64,000 bases of DNA from Trifolium pratense (taxonomy: Eukaryota; Streptophyta; Magnoliopsida; Fabales; Fabaceae), in NCBI RefSeq assembly GCF_020283565.1, contig NC_060059.1, forward strand, positions 53,387,157-53,451,156, given 5' to 3'. Position numbers and translations under genes: made by a program. The notes under the pieces are model-generated. The model saw nothing but the letters and a program-made list of their open reading frames with translations, was not told where the DNA came from and ran no database searches. Shown here piece after piece: positions 20,410 through 30,162 of this stretch; the stretch's first letter is position 1, and the number at the start of each line of letters is the position of its first letter.

Positions 20410-21095
20410 ATTTTACCCTCATAGTCAATATTAATGAATTAACATATTGAAACCATTTAACAAGACTAATGGTTTCAGTATATAACATTAGTCAATATTA
20501 ATGGGTTAACAAAACTGAAACCGTTTAACAATACTAATAATTTCAGTGTATAACTTATTGAAACCATTTAACAAGATTAATGGTTTCAGTGTATAACATT
20601 AGTCGATATTAATGGGTTAACAAAACTGAAACCATTTAACAAGGCTAATGGTTTCAGTGTATAACTTGTTGAAACAATTTAACAAGACTAATGGTTTCAG
20701 TGTATAACATTAGTCAATATTAATGGGTTAACAAAACTGAAACCGTTTAACAATATTAATGAGTTAACAAAACGGAAACCATTTAAAAGACTAATGGTTT
20801 CAGTGTATAACTTATTGAAACCATTTAACAAGATTAATGGTTTCAGTGTATAACATTAGTCAATATTAATGGGTTAACAAAACTGAAACCATTTAATAGG
20901 ACTATTGGTTTCAGTGTATAACTTATTGAAACTATTTAACAAGACTAATGGTTTCAGTGTATAACATTAGTCAATATTAATGGGTTAACAAAACTGAAAC
21001 CGTTTAACAATATTAATGGGTTAACAAAACGGAAACCATTTAAAAGACTAATGATTTCAGTGTATAACATATTGAAACCATTTAACAAGACTATT
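20410..21095. repeat. Hairpin-rich tandem array, orientation 1
   Basis: An imperfect tandem array of units with TTGAAACCATTTAACAAGAC, TAATGGTTTCAGTGTATAAC and TTAGTCAATATTAATGGG. Each unit contains its own inverted repeat (GAAACCATT...AATGGTTTC), so every unit can fold into a hairpin. Units vary by single substitutions and some are shortened. Confidence 0.8.
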
Positions 21096-21375
21096 TTTTT
21101 TCACCATTTTTGTGAAAAATTGAAAGTCATTCAAACACGATAAACCTTTAATTTCTTTCATCCAAAAGCTTCCAAACACCTCCAGAAATCGAAATATACC
21201 AAGAAACACGAAGAAAAATCAATAGAAAAGCAAACCCAAAGTTCAAAAATAGTTAAGAGAAAACTTATTTGGTTAGCTCGATTTAAAGGCAAACTAAGTA
21301 AGTTTCGAATTGATTCATGTTCCAAATCATGTCCTGAAGCTTTTCCAACCGTTTATTTTGCTTATTTTGGTTATA

Positions 21376-21665
21376 TACTGAAACCATTAGTCTTGTTAAT
21401 TGGTTTCAAGATGTTATACACAAAAACCATCTGTCTAGTTAAATGGTTTCATACTGTTATACACTGAAACCATTAGTCTAGTTAAAAGGTTTCATAGCGT
21501 TATACACTGAAACCATTATTCTAGTTAAATGGTTTCATAGCGTTATACACTGAAACCATTAGTCTTGTTATTTGATTTCAAGATGTTATACACTGAAACC
21601 ATTATTTTAATTAAATGGTTTCATATGGGCATTAGTGCCAAGATGTTATACACTGAAACCATTGT
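21376..21665. repeat. Hairpin-rich tandem array, orientation 2 (inverted to the first)
   Basis: About five units of ACTGAAACCATTAGTCT, GTTAAATGGTTTCA and TAGCGTTATAC. The unit is the reverse complement of that in 20410-21095, separated from it by about 280 bp, so a transcript through both could form a long imperfect duplex. Confidence 0.75.
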
Positions 21666-21819
21666 TATTAAGTAAAACATCACATAACCATTTTACAAAA
21701 CCATGCTACATAAAGCAAAAAATCATATAAAGCAATTAGGGTTAGTTTAGTTGAGAACAATTTGGATAGTATGCATGAGATATTGGATTCGATCATTTGT
21801 TTATTGTAAAGAAAAAAAT

Positions 21820-21822
<3 letters not shown>

Positions 21823-21880
<58 letters not shown>
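21823..21880. repeat. (TA)n microsatellite
   Basis: An almost pure AT dinucleotide run of about 55 bp. The minus-strand open frame through it is only Tyr/Ile repeats. Confidence 0.9.
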
Positions 21881-21882
<2 letters not shown>

Positions 21883-22084
21883 ATTAATGTATGAGATTTT
21901 ATTTATATTGTGATTATGATTGATAAAACTTAAAATTAAATTGTATGTTTGACAAGTATGCTTTATATATACATGAACCATTGGTTATTATTTTGGGCTT
22001 CGAGGGGGTGTATGACGAAAATTAATTAAAAATGGATTCTTATAATATATACTTCAAAGGAACAAAAGTTATTATTTAATTGGA

Positions 22085-22292
22085 AACGGGGGGCGCGCTA
22101 GAAATTTGGGGGGGTGCGCTAGAAGTTTGGAGGAGGGAAAAAAATTGGGGGCGCGCTAGAAATCTGGGGGAGGAAAAAAAAATTGGGGGGCTCACAAGAA
22201 ATCTAGGAGAAAAAGGAAAAAAAAAACTGAGGGGTGCGCTAAGCAAATGGGGGGCGCGCAAGTAATGTTGTAGTATATGGGGGCGCGCGAGT
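22085..22292. repeat. G-rich imperfect minisatellite (GGGGGCGCGC words)
   Basis: Repeated purine-rich units around GGGGCGCGCTAGAAAT, CTGGGGGAGG and AAAAAAATTGGGGG. There are at least seven runs of four or more G on the + strand within about 200 bp, in otherwise AT-rich DNA. Could form G-quadruplexes (inference). Confidence 0.7.
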
Positions 22293-23333
22293 AATGAATT
22301 GCCTAATTTTGGGCTTAGGCTGGCTTTTGGTGTAGGAAGCAAATATGCTGGGTGTAGGAAGCAAGTTTATGCATGGTGGATAAATTTTAGCTTATGCACC
22401 ATAACCACACTCAATCTGTTGGTATTCAATTAAGATTTCTTAGTCTTTTTAAAATGTCTGTTAGTATTCAAAAGTCTATAGATTTTGATGGATCTTGAAA
22501 GACTTTTTAATTAAAAATACACATAAAACATCAATCCGACTCAAACCCTTCAAACTTTTTATAATTTTTCAAGAATTTTTTTTTCTTACCACTTACCGGT
22601 AGACTACTATCAAGTTCATCGATTTTTGTGCATACTTGTATCGTTGATTGTTTATGCTGCTATATATGGTTAAACCTTGAGGTTATTATATGTCCACAGT
22701 CCACACAAATAAAAACTACGGGAACATGATTCAATCACTGGATAGCATATGATTGAAACGTTAATCATCACATCAACACGATTTTTGTTGTTGATCCATT
22801 TGTTTCTTTATTCAAATCTCGATTACTTATGCACAAAAACATGATGTTTTTCTTTTTTTTTCTTATCGTAAAAAATAAATATGATGTTGATTTTTCTTCA
22901 ATTTTTTTTTAAAACGTTAATTTTTTTTTTCTTTTTTGTGTTATTATTATTAGAACCATTTTTATTTTCTTTATTTAAACATTATAATTTATTTATCATT
23001 TTTTTATTCACTTTTATAATTTTATTTGTTTATATTATGTCATTGATGTATTTTAAGGAAAGATGGATTGATTAATTATATTTTTAGAAGAAATTTGTAT
23101 TGAATTTATTAAGTCATTTAAATCTTAAAAATTCATAAAGTTCTTTGAAATCTCAAAAGTCTATGTTATAAAATCTCACAGATTCTTGTATTAAAAATCT
23201 TGATTGTAAAAAGTCTTTCAAAAAAGACTTTTAAAATCTTACAAAATCAATATAATTTCACAAAGTCTTTTAAAATCTTCAAGATTTTTTTTACCAAATT
23301 AGTTTTTCGAAATCTCAATCCAATACACCCCCC

Positions 23334-23882
23334 TTAGTCTCTCGTCTCAACTTCTTTCTTGTTTTATTTAGAAAAAATTGACACTTTCTATACAATTTCT
23401 CTTGTCTATATTTATCTCGCGCCCCTTATTCCTTTGTTCCAATCATGGTGTAAATGTGAGAATACTTGACTTGGGCATGCGGCAACATTAAAACTCTTAT
23501 GGAGAATTTAATGCTCGTTTGGATCCAACAAACCTCGAGAAATTAATCTTTATAATTGGGCATGTTGTGGAATACCTTAATCAAAGGCGTACAACATTGC
23601 TTAGTTGGGAAAATAATCAAAGGCACACACAAAAAAAATGAATATATAATTTATTGGCTTAAATAATCAGAAAGAAAAATGAATAATCAAAGGCACACAC
23701 AAAGAAAAATAAATATATAACTTAGTTGGGAAAATAATCAGCAATTTTTTACTAAAAATAAACATAATCGCCACATACAAAAATAAAAAAACTAAATAAA
23801 ATCAATTCAAAATAATAATTTATTGGCTTAAATCCAATTTTGGTCCCCTCTATTTTCATTTTTTTTATGTTTTGGTCCCCCG
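23334..23882 (+). repeat. LecRK promoter module, third copy (right part), truncated
   Basis: Resumes the module after the Harbinger element (TTAGTCTCTCGTCTCAAC) and ends at GGTCCCCCG, before the TATA region, where a copy of the Harbinger right end is joined. A local expansion of AATAATCAAAGGCACACAC-type repeats occurs at about 23620-23710. Confidence 0.75.
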
Positions 23883-24053
23883 TTATAAAATCTCACAGAT
23901 TCTTGTATTAAAAATCTTTGATTGTAAAAAGTCTTTCAAAAAAGACTTTTAAAATCTTACAAAATCAATATAATTTCACAAAGTCTTTTAAAATCTTCAA
24001 GATTTTTTTTACCAAATTAGTTTTTCGAAATCTCAATCCAATACACCCCCCTT
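23883..24053. repeat. Duplicated right end of the Harbinger-like element
   Basis: Repeats about 23164-23333 almost exactly, up to CCAATACACCCCCC and the TTA flank. Both copies start at GTTATAAAATCTCACAG, so about 0.72 kb was duplicated in tandem with a breakpoint at that word. Confidence 0.82.
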
Positions 24054-24932
24054 AGTCTCTCGTCTCAACTTCTTTCTTGTTTTATTTAGAAAAAATTGAC
24101 ATTTTCTATGCAATTTCTCTTGTCTATATTTATCTCGCGCCCTTATTCCTTTGTTCCAATCACGGTGTAAATGTGAGAATACTTGACTTGGGCATGCAGC
24201 AACATTAAAACTCTTATGGAGAATTTAATGCTCGTATGGATCCAACAAACCTCGAGAAATTAGTCTTTATAGTTGGGCATGTTGTGGAATACCTTAATCA
24301 AAAGCGTACAAAATATACCTTGAATAAAATAACATTACTTTAGTTGGGAAAACGATCAGAAATTTCTTACTAAAAATAAACATAATCTCCACACACACAA
24401 ATAAAAAAAAATTAAATAAAATCAACCCAAAATAATAATTTATTGGCTTAAATCCAATTTTGGTCCCCAGCTATTTTCATTTTTTTTATGTTTTGGTCCC
24501 CCGTTTTAAACACAAACTTTTTGGTCCCCTATTTTAATTTCTTCGAAAAGAGAGGAACTTGGTAATCCATAATTTGACTACGGATAACTAAAGTCTAACA
24601 AAAATTATTATTCTCACCGGAAAAATTTCAATTAGAGAATAACATCCCTCATCAATGACATAATAACAGAAAATAACATACTCTAGAAGAAGGATTTTTT
24701 CTTTTCTTTTATTTCTCCGAAAGGCATAAGAAATTTCCAAGAAAAATGAAAATACTATGAATTCAAACATTTTAAACAGGTATATAAATCCCTATCAAAA
24801 ATAAAATAACTATATATAAATAATCCCATCCCAACCTACAGTATACTTTATAGAAACCATATTTTTATAACCTTGGTTTCAATTAAAGCCATTGTTGTCC
24901 AATATTTAATTCACCAGCTAATACAAACAACC
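24054..24932 (+). promoter_or_regulatory. Promoter module and 5' leader of LecRK 2
   Basis: The only complete copy of the module on this side. TATATATAAATA (about 24811-24822) lies about 110 bp before the ATG, at the same distance as in LecRK 1, and the leader from TATAGAAACCATATTTTTA onward is almost the same as in LecRK 1. Shared legume-repeat words (TTTTGGTCCCC) occur further upstream at 24460-24535. Confidence 0.62.
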
Positions 24933-26942
24933 ATGAGGTTCATGTCTTTGCTAATTAAATATCAATTATTAGCAATCATATTCACTATCATATACCTTAC
25001 AAAAGTTAGTTGCTTTTATTTTAATTTCCCAACCTTCCACACAAATGATGAATCCAAATTGTCACTAAGCAAAAACTCAAAAATATACTTAGATGCTATC
25101 CAAGTAACCCCAGATATTCGTGGTGAAATAAAGGATTATTCTGGCCGAGCTTTTTACAAAAAGCCATACACACTTTGGAACAAAAACAAAATTGCTTCTT
25201 TCAACACAACTTTTGTTCTCAACATAAGTCCTCAAACTTCCCCTGGTGGAGAAGGAATAGCTTTTATCTTAACAGCAGATACAACTCTCCCTGAAAATAG
25301 TTCAGGACAATGGCTTGGTATTGTAAATGCTTCCACCAATGGAACTTCTCGAGCCGCAATTCTTGCAGTTGAGTTTGATACACGACAGAGTTCAATTGAA
25401 GACGGACCTGACAACCATGTTGGAATCAATATAAACAGCATATCCTCCTTGAAACAAGTATCATTATCAAACACTAAGGTTAATCTTTCATCTAGTTCAG
25501 ATGTATTTATAAAAATTGAATATTCTAATGATGTAATATCTGTTTTTGGTTCAATGACTGCAAATTCAAATGATTCTAGGGAGACACTTTTGGTATCTCC
25601 ATCTCTTAATCTCTCTTCCTATTTTAAACAAGAGGTTTATGTCGGTTTCTCGGCTTCAACAAGCAATTACACAGAGCTAAATTGTGTAAAAGCATGGGAA
25701 TTCAATGGTGTAGATATTGGTAGTAACAAAAATTACTTGTGGATTTTTATTATAATTCCAATAGTATTATTGATTATAATCATAGGTGGATTAGTCTTTT
25801 TCTTCCTTTATTTTAAAAGGAAAAAAAACATGGAAACTGAAGAAGATACATATGGAGGGATAGAGGATCAAATTCAACACTCATCTATGGCTCCAAAGAA
25901 ATATAAACTAAAGGAATTGATGATAGCAACAAGTGATTTCAGCCGTCGGAACAAACTTGGCGAAGGTGGATTTGGAACGGTTTATAAGGGTATTCTTGAA
26001 AACAACAAAGAGATAGCTGTGAAGAGAGTCTCGGAGAACTCGCGCCAAGGAAAGCAAGAATTTATAGCAGAAGTTACAACGATTGGAAGCCTTCACCACA
26101 AAAACTTAGTGAAACTCGTTGGTTGGTGCTACGAAAGCAAAGAGCTTCTCCTCGTTTACGAGTTCATGCCAAATGGAAGCTTAGACAAATACCTATTTAA
26201 CCAATCAAGTGAATTGGAATTTCAATATTCGAAAGTACTTGATTGGAAAACGAGGTATTGTGTGATTCGTGATGTCGCCCAAGCGTTGGATTATCTTCAC
26301 AATGGATGTGAGAAAAGAGTACTTCATAGAGACGTCAAATCCAGCAACATAATGTTGGATTTAGACTACATTGCAAAATTGGGTGATTTTGGATTGGCGC
26401 GTACAATTCAAAAGAGAAATGAAACTCATCATTCAACAAAGGAAATTGCGGGGACGCCAGGTTATATGGCACCCGAAACTTTTTTAACCGGAAGAGCAAC
26501 GGTTGAAACAGATGTGTATGCATTTGGTGTTCTTGTTTTAGAAGTTGTGTGTGGAAAAACACCCGGAAATGTGTATGCACAAGATGCTTATAAAAATAGT
26601 ATTGTGTATTGGGTTTGGGAACTTTATGGAAACGGCGAAATTGTTAGTGTTGTCGATAAAAGGATAGATTATGAAGAAAATGAAGTTGAGAGGGCAAAAT
26701 GGGAAGAAGAAGTTAAAATTGTGCTTGTTCTTGGGTTGGCTTGTTGTCATCCAAATCCAAATGAAAGGCCATCAATGAAAACTGTTTTAATGGTTCTAAA
26801 TGGAGAAGCTTCTCCTCCAATTGTTCCAAATGAAAGACCTTCTTTTGTTTGGCCTGCTATGCCTTCATCTTTCAAACAAGGTGAAGATAGTTCTCTTATC
26901 AATGGAACTCTCACTCCATTTTCTCAACTTAGTGGAAGATAG
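24933..26942 (+). CDS. L-type lectin receptor-like kinase 2 (class IX-like)
   Basis: 669 residues, same architecture as LecRK 1. Signal peptide about 1-27; lectin domain to about 260 with AVEFDTR and DGPDNHVGIN; membrane span near 270-296. The kinase has GEGGFG from 343, IAVKR, HRD at 465-467, DFG and APE, all intact. The N-terminal lectin stretch differs strongly from LecRK 1: an insert around residues 70-80 (YKKPYTLWNKNK) and a changed first 60 residues. The middle of the lectin domain, membrane and juxtamembrane parts are near-identical, which points to gene conversion or recombination. The kinase reads HRDVKSSN where the others have HRDIKASN. The TTG at 24873 extends the frame but the first ATG is 24933. 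Ligand unknown. Confidence 0.95.
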   Translation: MRFMSLLIKYQLLAIIFTIIYLTKVSCFYFNFPTFHTNDESKLSLSKNSKIYLDAIQVTPDIRGEIKDYSGRAFYKKPYTLWNKNKIASFNTTFVLNISPQTSPGGEGIAFILTADTTLPENSSGQWLGIVNASTNGTSRAAILAVEFDTRQSSIEDGPDNHVGININSISSLKQVSLSNTKVNLSSSSDVFIKIEYSNDVISVFGSMTANSNDSRETLLVSPSLNLSSYFKQEVYVGFSASTSNYTELNCVKAWEFNGVDIGSNKNYLWIFIIIPIVLLIIIIGGLVFFFLYFKRKKNMETEEDTYGGIEDQIQHSSMAPKKYKLKELMIATSDFSRRNKLGEGGFGTVYKGILENNKEIAVKRVSENSRQGKQEFIAEVTTIGSLHHKNLVKLVGWCYESKELLLVYEFMPNGSLDKYLFNQSSELEFQYSKVLDWKTRYCVIRDVAQALDYLHNGCEKRVLHRDVKSSNIMLDLDYIAKLGDFGLARTIQKRNETHHSTKEIAGTPGYMAPETFLTGRATVETDVYAFGVLVLEVVCGKTPGNVYAQDAYKNSIVYWVWELYGNGEIVSVVDKRIDYEENEVERAKWEEEVKIVLVLGLACCHPNPNERPSMKTVLMVLNGEASPPIVPNERPSFVWPAMPSSFKQGEDSSLINGTLTPFSQLSGR

Positions 26943-27009
26943 AAAATTTGATATTTCTTGTGTTCGCCAAAACTTAGAATTAATGTTTCTTTCATTTTTT
27001 TTATATTAA

Positions 27010-27130
27010 TTTTCTATATCATTGTGCACATATGTAATATAATTTGATGTATAAATGTATAATAAAGGATTCTTTTGGGTCATTGTGTATATGTAATATA
27101 ATTTTATGTATAAATGTACAATAAAGGATT
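27010..27130 (+). terminator. Duplicated poly(A) signal region of LecRK 2
   Basis: Two AATAAA hexamers, at 27061 and 27120, sit in two tandem copies of a 59-bp unit (TATGTAATATAATTT...ATAAATGTA.AATAAAGGATTCTTTTGGG). Both are suitably placed 120-180 bp after the stop codon. Confidence 0.6.
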
Positions 27131-27960
27131 CTTTTGGGGATTAGAACTTTAGATGGATCAAGCAGTATGCATAAACATTGCTTTGGTTTTATCTGGTCGA
27201 AGCTTAACCAAACAGCGATATACTCTAATAGGTGGGACGGAGAGCCTCATGGCTTAAGTATCACTGAGCACTTTGATATACTCGGTGTGAGACTCAACAT
27301 AAACTCTAATGTTTGTTTCCATGTGTAGAAAGTACTTTTTGAAGCTCTAGAAATGCATTTTATATTCTGGAAAAGATTTCATGAAAACATCCTCTGGACT
27401 GGACCTACATCATTTGGATGGAGTTAAAGTGTCACAATGCACATCATCATATGAGAATTTGAAACAATACTTTGTACCATCATCTAGATCAAATCAAGCA
27501 CCGTCATTTTGATGTTCCTCTATTCAATACTATGTCGTCATTTGGACAAGAAAATTATCTTTACCTCAAACGATCCAAATAGTGCCAGCTGTAATAGTAC
27601 AAGTTCAGAGACAATTTTGGACAACGGCTAAAATAGTACAAGTAGCGACAACATTCTCTGAATCACGAGTACAACGCTACAATGACATTATTCCTCAAAC
27701 AACAACAAATGCAATGGTATGAAATTCATCTCTATCTATCGACGAGCATTTCAGCGAAGAAATAATACAATAAGAACGAGTACACAACAACTTCGAAAAA
27801 TAATTGACTTCAAGTTTGCTACTTTGTTTCCAACACTTACCAAAGATCAGAAAACAAACACAAGTGTCTCATTTCACATCCTTTCATTAGAAAGTTAAAC
27901 ACTTGTAATTTGAGCTATATTGTTTCCACCATCTTTTGAGAATTATGTAAACACTAAACA
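27131..27960. other. Intergenic DNA after LecRK 2
   Basis: No gene found. Short open frames here have no recognisable domain. Stretches such as CTCGGTGTGAGACTCAACAT suggest old repeat remnants that I cannot classify. Confidence 0.4.
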
Positions 27961-28410
27961 CCAAAACTTTTGATAACAATGAGCCTGCTGTTTGGCTAGG
28001 TCCAATGTATTTGCTGAAGAAATTTCTGTTGCACTACGGTGGTGTGTGATGCTTCAGTTTTGGGGCAATAGGTAAAGGACATTCTAGTCTTCTGTGTTTA
28101 TGTTCTTTTGGCGATAGCTAGTGTTTTGATACGTAATTTGGGTTGGGTCCAAGTGGAAACCGCGGCTGTATGCTGTCTCCATGACAGTAGCAGTTTCTTA
28201 CTGCATCATAAAAATAGTTACTTATGCTTCAGGTTTAGGTGCCCTGTGCTGCTGTTACAAGTTCCTGGTGTTGCGGCTGTATTTTGGAGTTTTGATGTAA
28301 GATAGTGGGTTAGTCTTGCTCTCTCTTGTACTCTTCCTGCTAGTGCAGCCATGTTGTAATTTATTACTCTAATTTTGAGAAATTTTCTCTCATACAAATT
28401 TCATTTTGAT

Positions 28411-28587
28411 ATAACCGAGACATTCAGTTCAAGTGGTTAATGAGCTCCTTCTATGACAGATCCTTCGGGACGGGAGAATCCGAGTTCATTCCTGGTGGAA
28501 ACAATTCTTGGAGAAACTTCATTTACTTCGCGACTGAACTCTGCATTACCGAGACTTCCTTCTGCTGGGAACTTAATACAAAAAATT
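28411..28587 (+). mobile_element. tRNA-derived SINE
   Basis: A-box-like CAAGTGGTTAATGAGCTCC and B-box-like GAATCCGAGTTCATTCC, ending in an A-rich tail (ATACAAAAAATTA). The related module at about 33493 lacks it, and similar TTCATTTT/CTGAT words flank it. Same family as the minus-strand copy near 63668. Confidence 0.55.
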
Positions 28588-28615
28588 ATTCATTTCTGAT
28601 TTGTTTCATTCTTAT

Positions 28616-28854
28616 TATTAGAATTTGAGAGGCCTATACTCAACCACAAAAGCTAGCTTGAGAGTTGAGGTTTGCACTACACTTATAAAAGCTATCTTTA
28701 GCCTATCTCTAGCCAATGTGAGACTTCTAACACACCCCCTCACGTCCAGAACTGAACAAGCTGGAACGTGAAATCAACAACGGGTGGCCCAAATATGGGA
28801 GATCTCCACAACAAACAACAAATGGATTTAGGATAGGCCTCTCAAATTCTAATA
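28616..28854. mobile_element. 239-bp MITE with long terminal inverted repeats
   Basis: Ends are perfect inverted repeats starting TATTAGAATTTGAGAGG and continuing to about 22 bp. CTTAT flanks both ends (28611-28615 and 28855-28859). The module after LecRK 3 shows the empty site (CATTTCTTATCATG, about 33538). The interior contains a short inverted pair around AGCTAGCTTGAGAGTTGAGG and no coding capacity. Confidence 0.8.
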
Positions 28855-29000
28855 CTTATCATGTTCATTTCGATATGTTTCTCTAACAGCAGAGTTTCAC
28901 AGCAAAAACACAGACAGCAGCTCACCACCAAACCTCGGAACCGCAACGAAATTAAACCACACCGTCTCGCATTATTTGATGTACTGCGTAACCGAATATG

Positions 29001-29940
29001 ACCGGTTATTCAACCGTGATCCCATAAATAAATATTAGAAGAGAAGATAAAATAAAATAATAAGGTATTTACATTTGAATGAATCATGGTTGACTTTCTT
29101 AGTAATATAATAATATATAATATAAGTTAGAAAGAGTCGTGGTTGAATTTTTTTACCAATAAGTTTTTTTTCTTTTTTTTTATACAATGTTATAGGAACT
29201 GAGCTTTCAGTGTCTTTTGGCGACAACTAATCTTCGTCGAAAACTAAAGATCGTGACAACTTTGTTATGGGTCCAAGTCTTAACTTTAGATTAATTCATT
29301 GTTAGTAACCTACCTTAGATTGTGGCATCATCAAAAGTCGCCTTAAATTATATATTTTCTTTTTGGTGTAAATCGGATATTCTTTGCGCATAACTGCAGA
29401 AAGTAATCTTTCGAATCTTGTGGGACCCAAACAGGATATCTCGCATCTAGTTATGAATATTGATGATGGTAGGATCATGAAGGTAGTGATAGGGGAAATG
29501 GAAGGGAGGGGAATTCACGACAATGAAAATATCAATGTATTGAACAACTTTTTATGTTGGACATTAATTTACTCTACTTCGAGGGTAGAGAAGCCTTCTA
29601 AAAAAAATAAAAACTAAAAGACTAATTTCTCTTCTTTTTTTTTCTTCTTTTCTCACCATCAGTATTCAGTCCACTAAACCGTTTAATCTGATTCGGGATT
29701 CGGTCGTTAATCTAACCATTATCTAATCTAATGCAACTTGGGTCTACATTGATTGATTCCACTTCCACTTGACATGTTCCACTTGCTTTATTACTTGTTT
29801 TCCTACTATAGCTCTACTGTCATGCATGTCAACTGTTCATATGCATGACAGCGCCTTATGATGTCATCCCAAGGCCTGGTTGGTAGTATACTATCATTGA
29901 CTAGACTAATGTTCTTTAGGTTTTTTTATATCAGAAAATA
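29001..29940. other. Intergenic DNA between LecRK 2 and LecRK 3
   Basis: AT-rich, with no convincing gene. A tRNA-like degenerate stretch (AAAGATCGTGACAACTTTGTTATGG onward, about 29247) has relatives near 37217 and 63772 and is probably an old SINE. The 77-codon frame at 29384-29617 has no recognisable domain. Confidence 0.4.
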
Positions 29941-30162
29941 ACATCCTCTAGAGGAAGGATATTTTCTTTTATTTCTCCGAAAGGCATAAGAAATTTCCAA
30001 GAAAATGAGAATACTAGGAATTCAAACATTTTAAACAAGTATATAATATAAATCTCTGTCAAAAATAAAATAAGTATATAAAAATAAAATAAAAAAAGTA
30101 TATAAATATCTTATAGAAACCACATTTTTACAACCTTCAATTAGAGCCATTGTTGTCCAATC
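29941..30162 (+). promoter_or_regulatory. Promoter and leader of LecRK 3
   Basis: Shares the CTCCGAAAGGCATAAGAAAT and TTCAAACATTTTAAACA landmarks with the other LecRK promoters. TATA-like GTATATAAATATC (about 30098) is 65 bp before the ATG. The leader is shorter than in LecRK 1 and 2: the TTAATTCACCAGCTAATAC block before the ATG is missing. Confidence 0.58.

Larger units (their letters stand above)
19522..22412. mobile_element. Unclassified insertion (MULE-like?) nested in the Harbinger element
   Basis: 2.9 kb flanked by a perfect 10-bp direct repeat, AATCTGTTGG (19512-19521 and 22413-22422). A 9-10 bp target duplication suggests Mutator-like transposition. Ends are not clean inverted repeats: GGTGCATAAG(T/C)TAA occurs near 19558 and, reversed, near 22390, but not at the very tips. 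It carries direct repeats (AAGTAAGTTTCGAATTGATT at about 19637, 19668 and 21299) and the hairpin-rich arrays listed separately. No gene is visible. Confidence 0.6.
19362..23333. mobile_element. PIF/Harbinger-like DNA transposon, non-autonomous, with nested insert
   Basis: Ends are inverted: GGGGGTATATTGGATTGAG at the left and, reversed, GGGGGGTGTATTGGATTGAG at the right. The 3-bp target duplication TTA flanks them (19359-19361 and 23334-23336). The uninterrupted copy at about 17218-17235 reads CCTTGTTTTAGTCTC, confirming the empty site. Without the nested insert (19522-22412 plus one 10-bp duplication) the element is about 1.07 kb, AT-rich, with many short AAAATCTT/AAGATTTT internal repeats and no transposase. 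Confidence 0.82.
27961..29000. repeat. Downstream module, copy 1 (after LecRK 2)
   Basis: Repeated in the same order at about 33060-33660 (after LecRK 3) and 61990-63180 (after LecRK 4). Landmarks: CATTCTAGTCTTCTGTGTTT, GATAGCTAGTGTTTTGATACG, CATGACAGTAGCAGTTT, and an ACCGAATATGACCGGTTAT word near the end. Non-coding. It carries a SINE and a MITE that the copy after LecRK 3 lacks. Confidence 0.7.

Noticed and set aside
21793..21981. 62-codon minus-strand frame rich in Tyr-Ile
   Set aside because: Translation of the (TA)n microsatellite.
22076..22342. Pro/Ser/Phe-rich frame and its + strand partner
   Set aside because: Translation of the G-rich minisatellite; repeats are at DNA level.
29384..29617. 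77-codon + frame between LecRK 2 and 3
   Set aside because: No recognisable domain, no clear promoter, and no counterpart behind the other LecRK copies.
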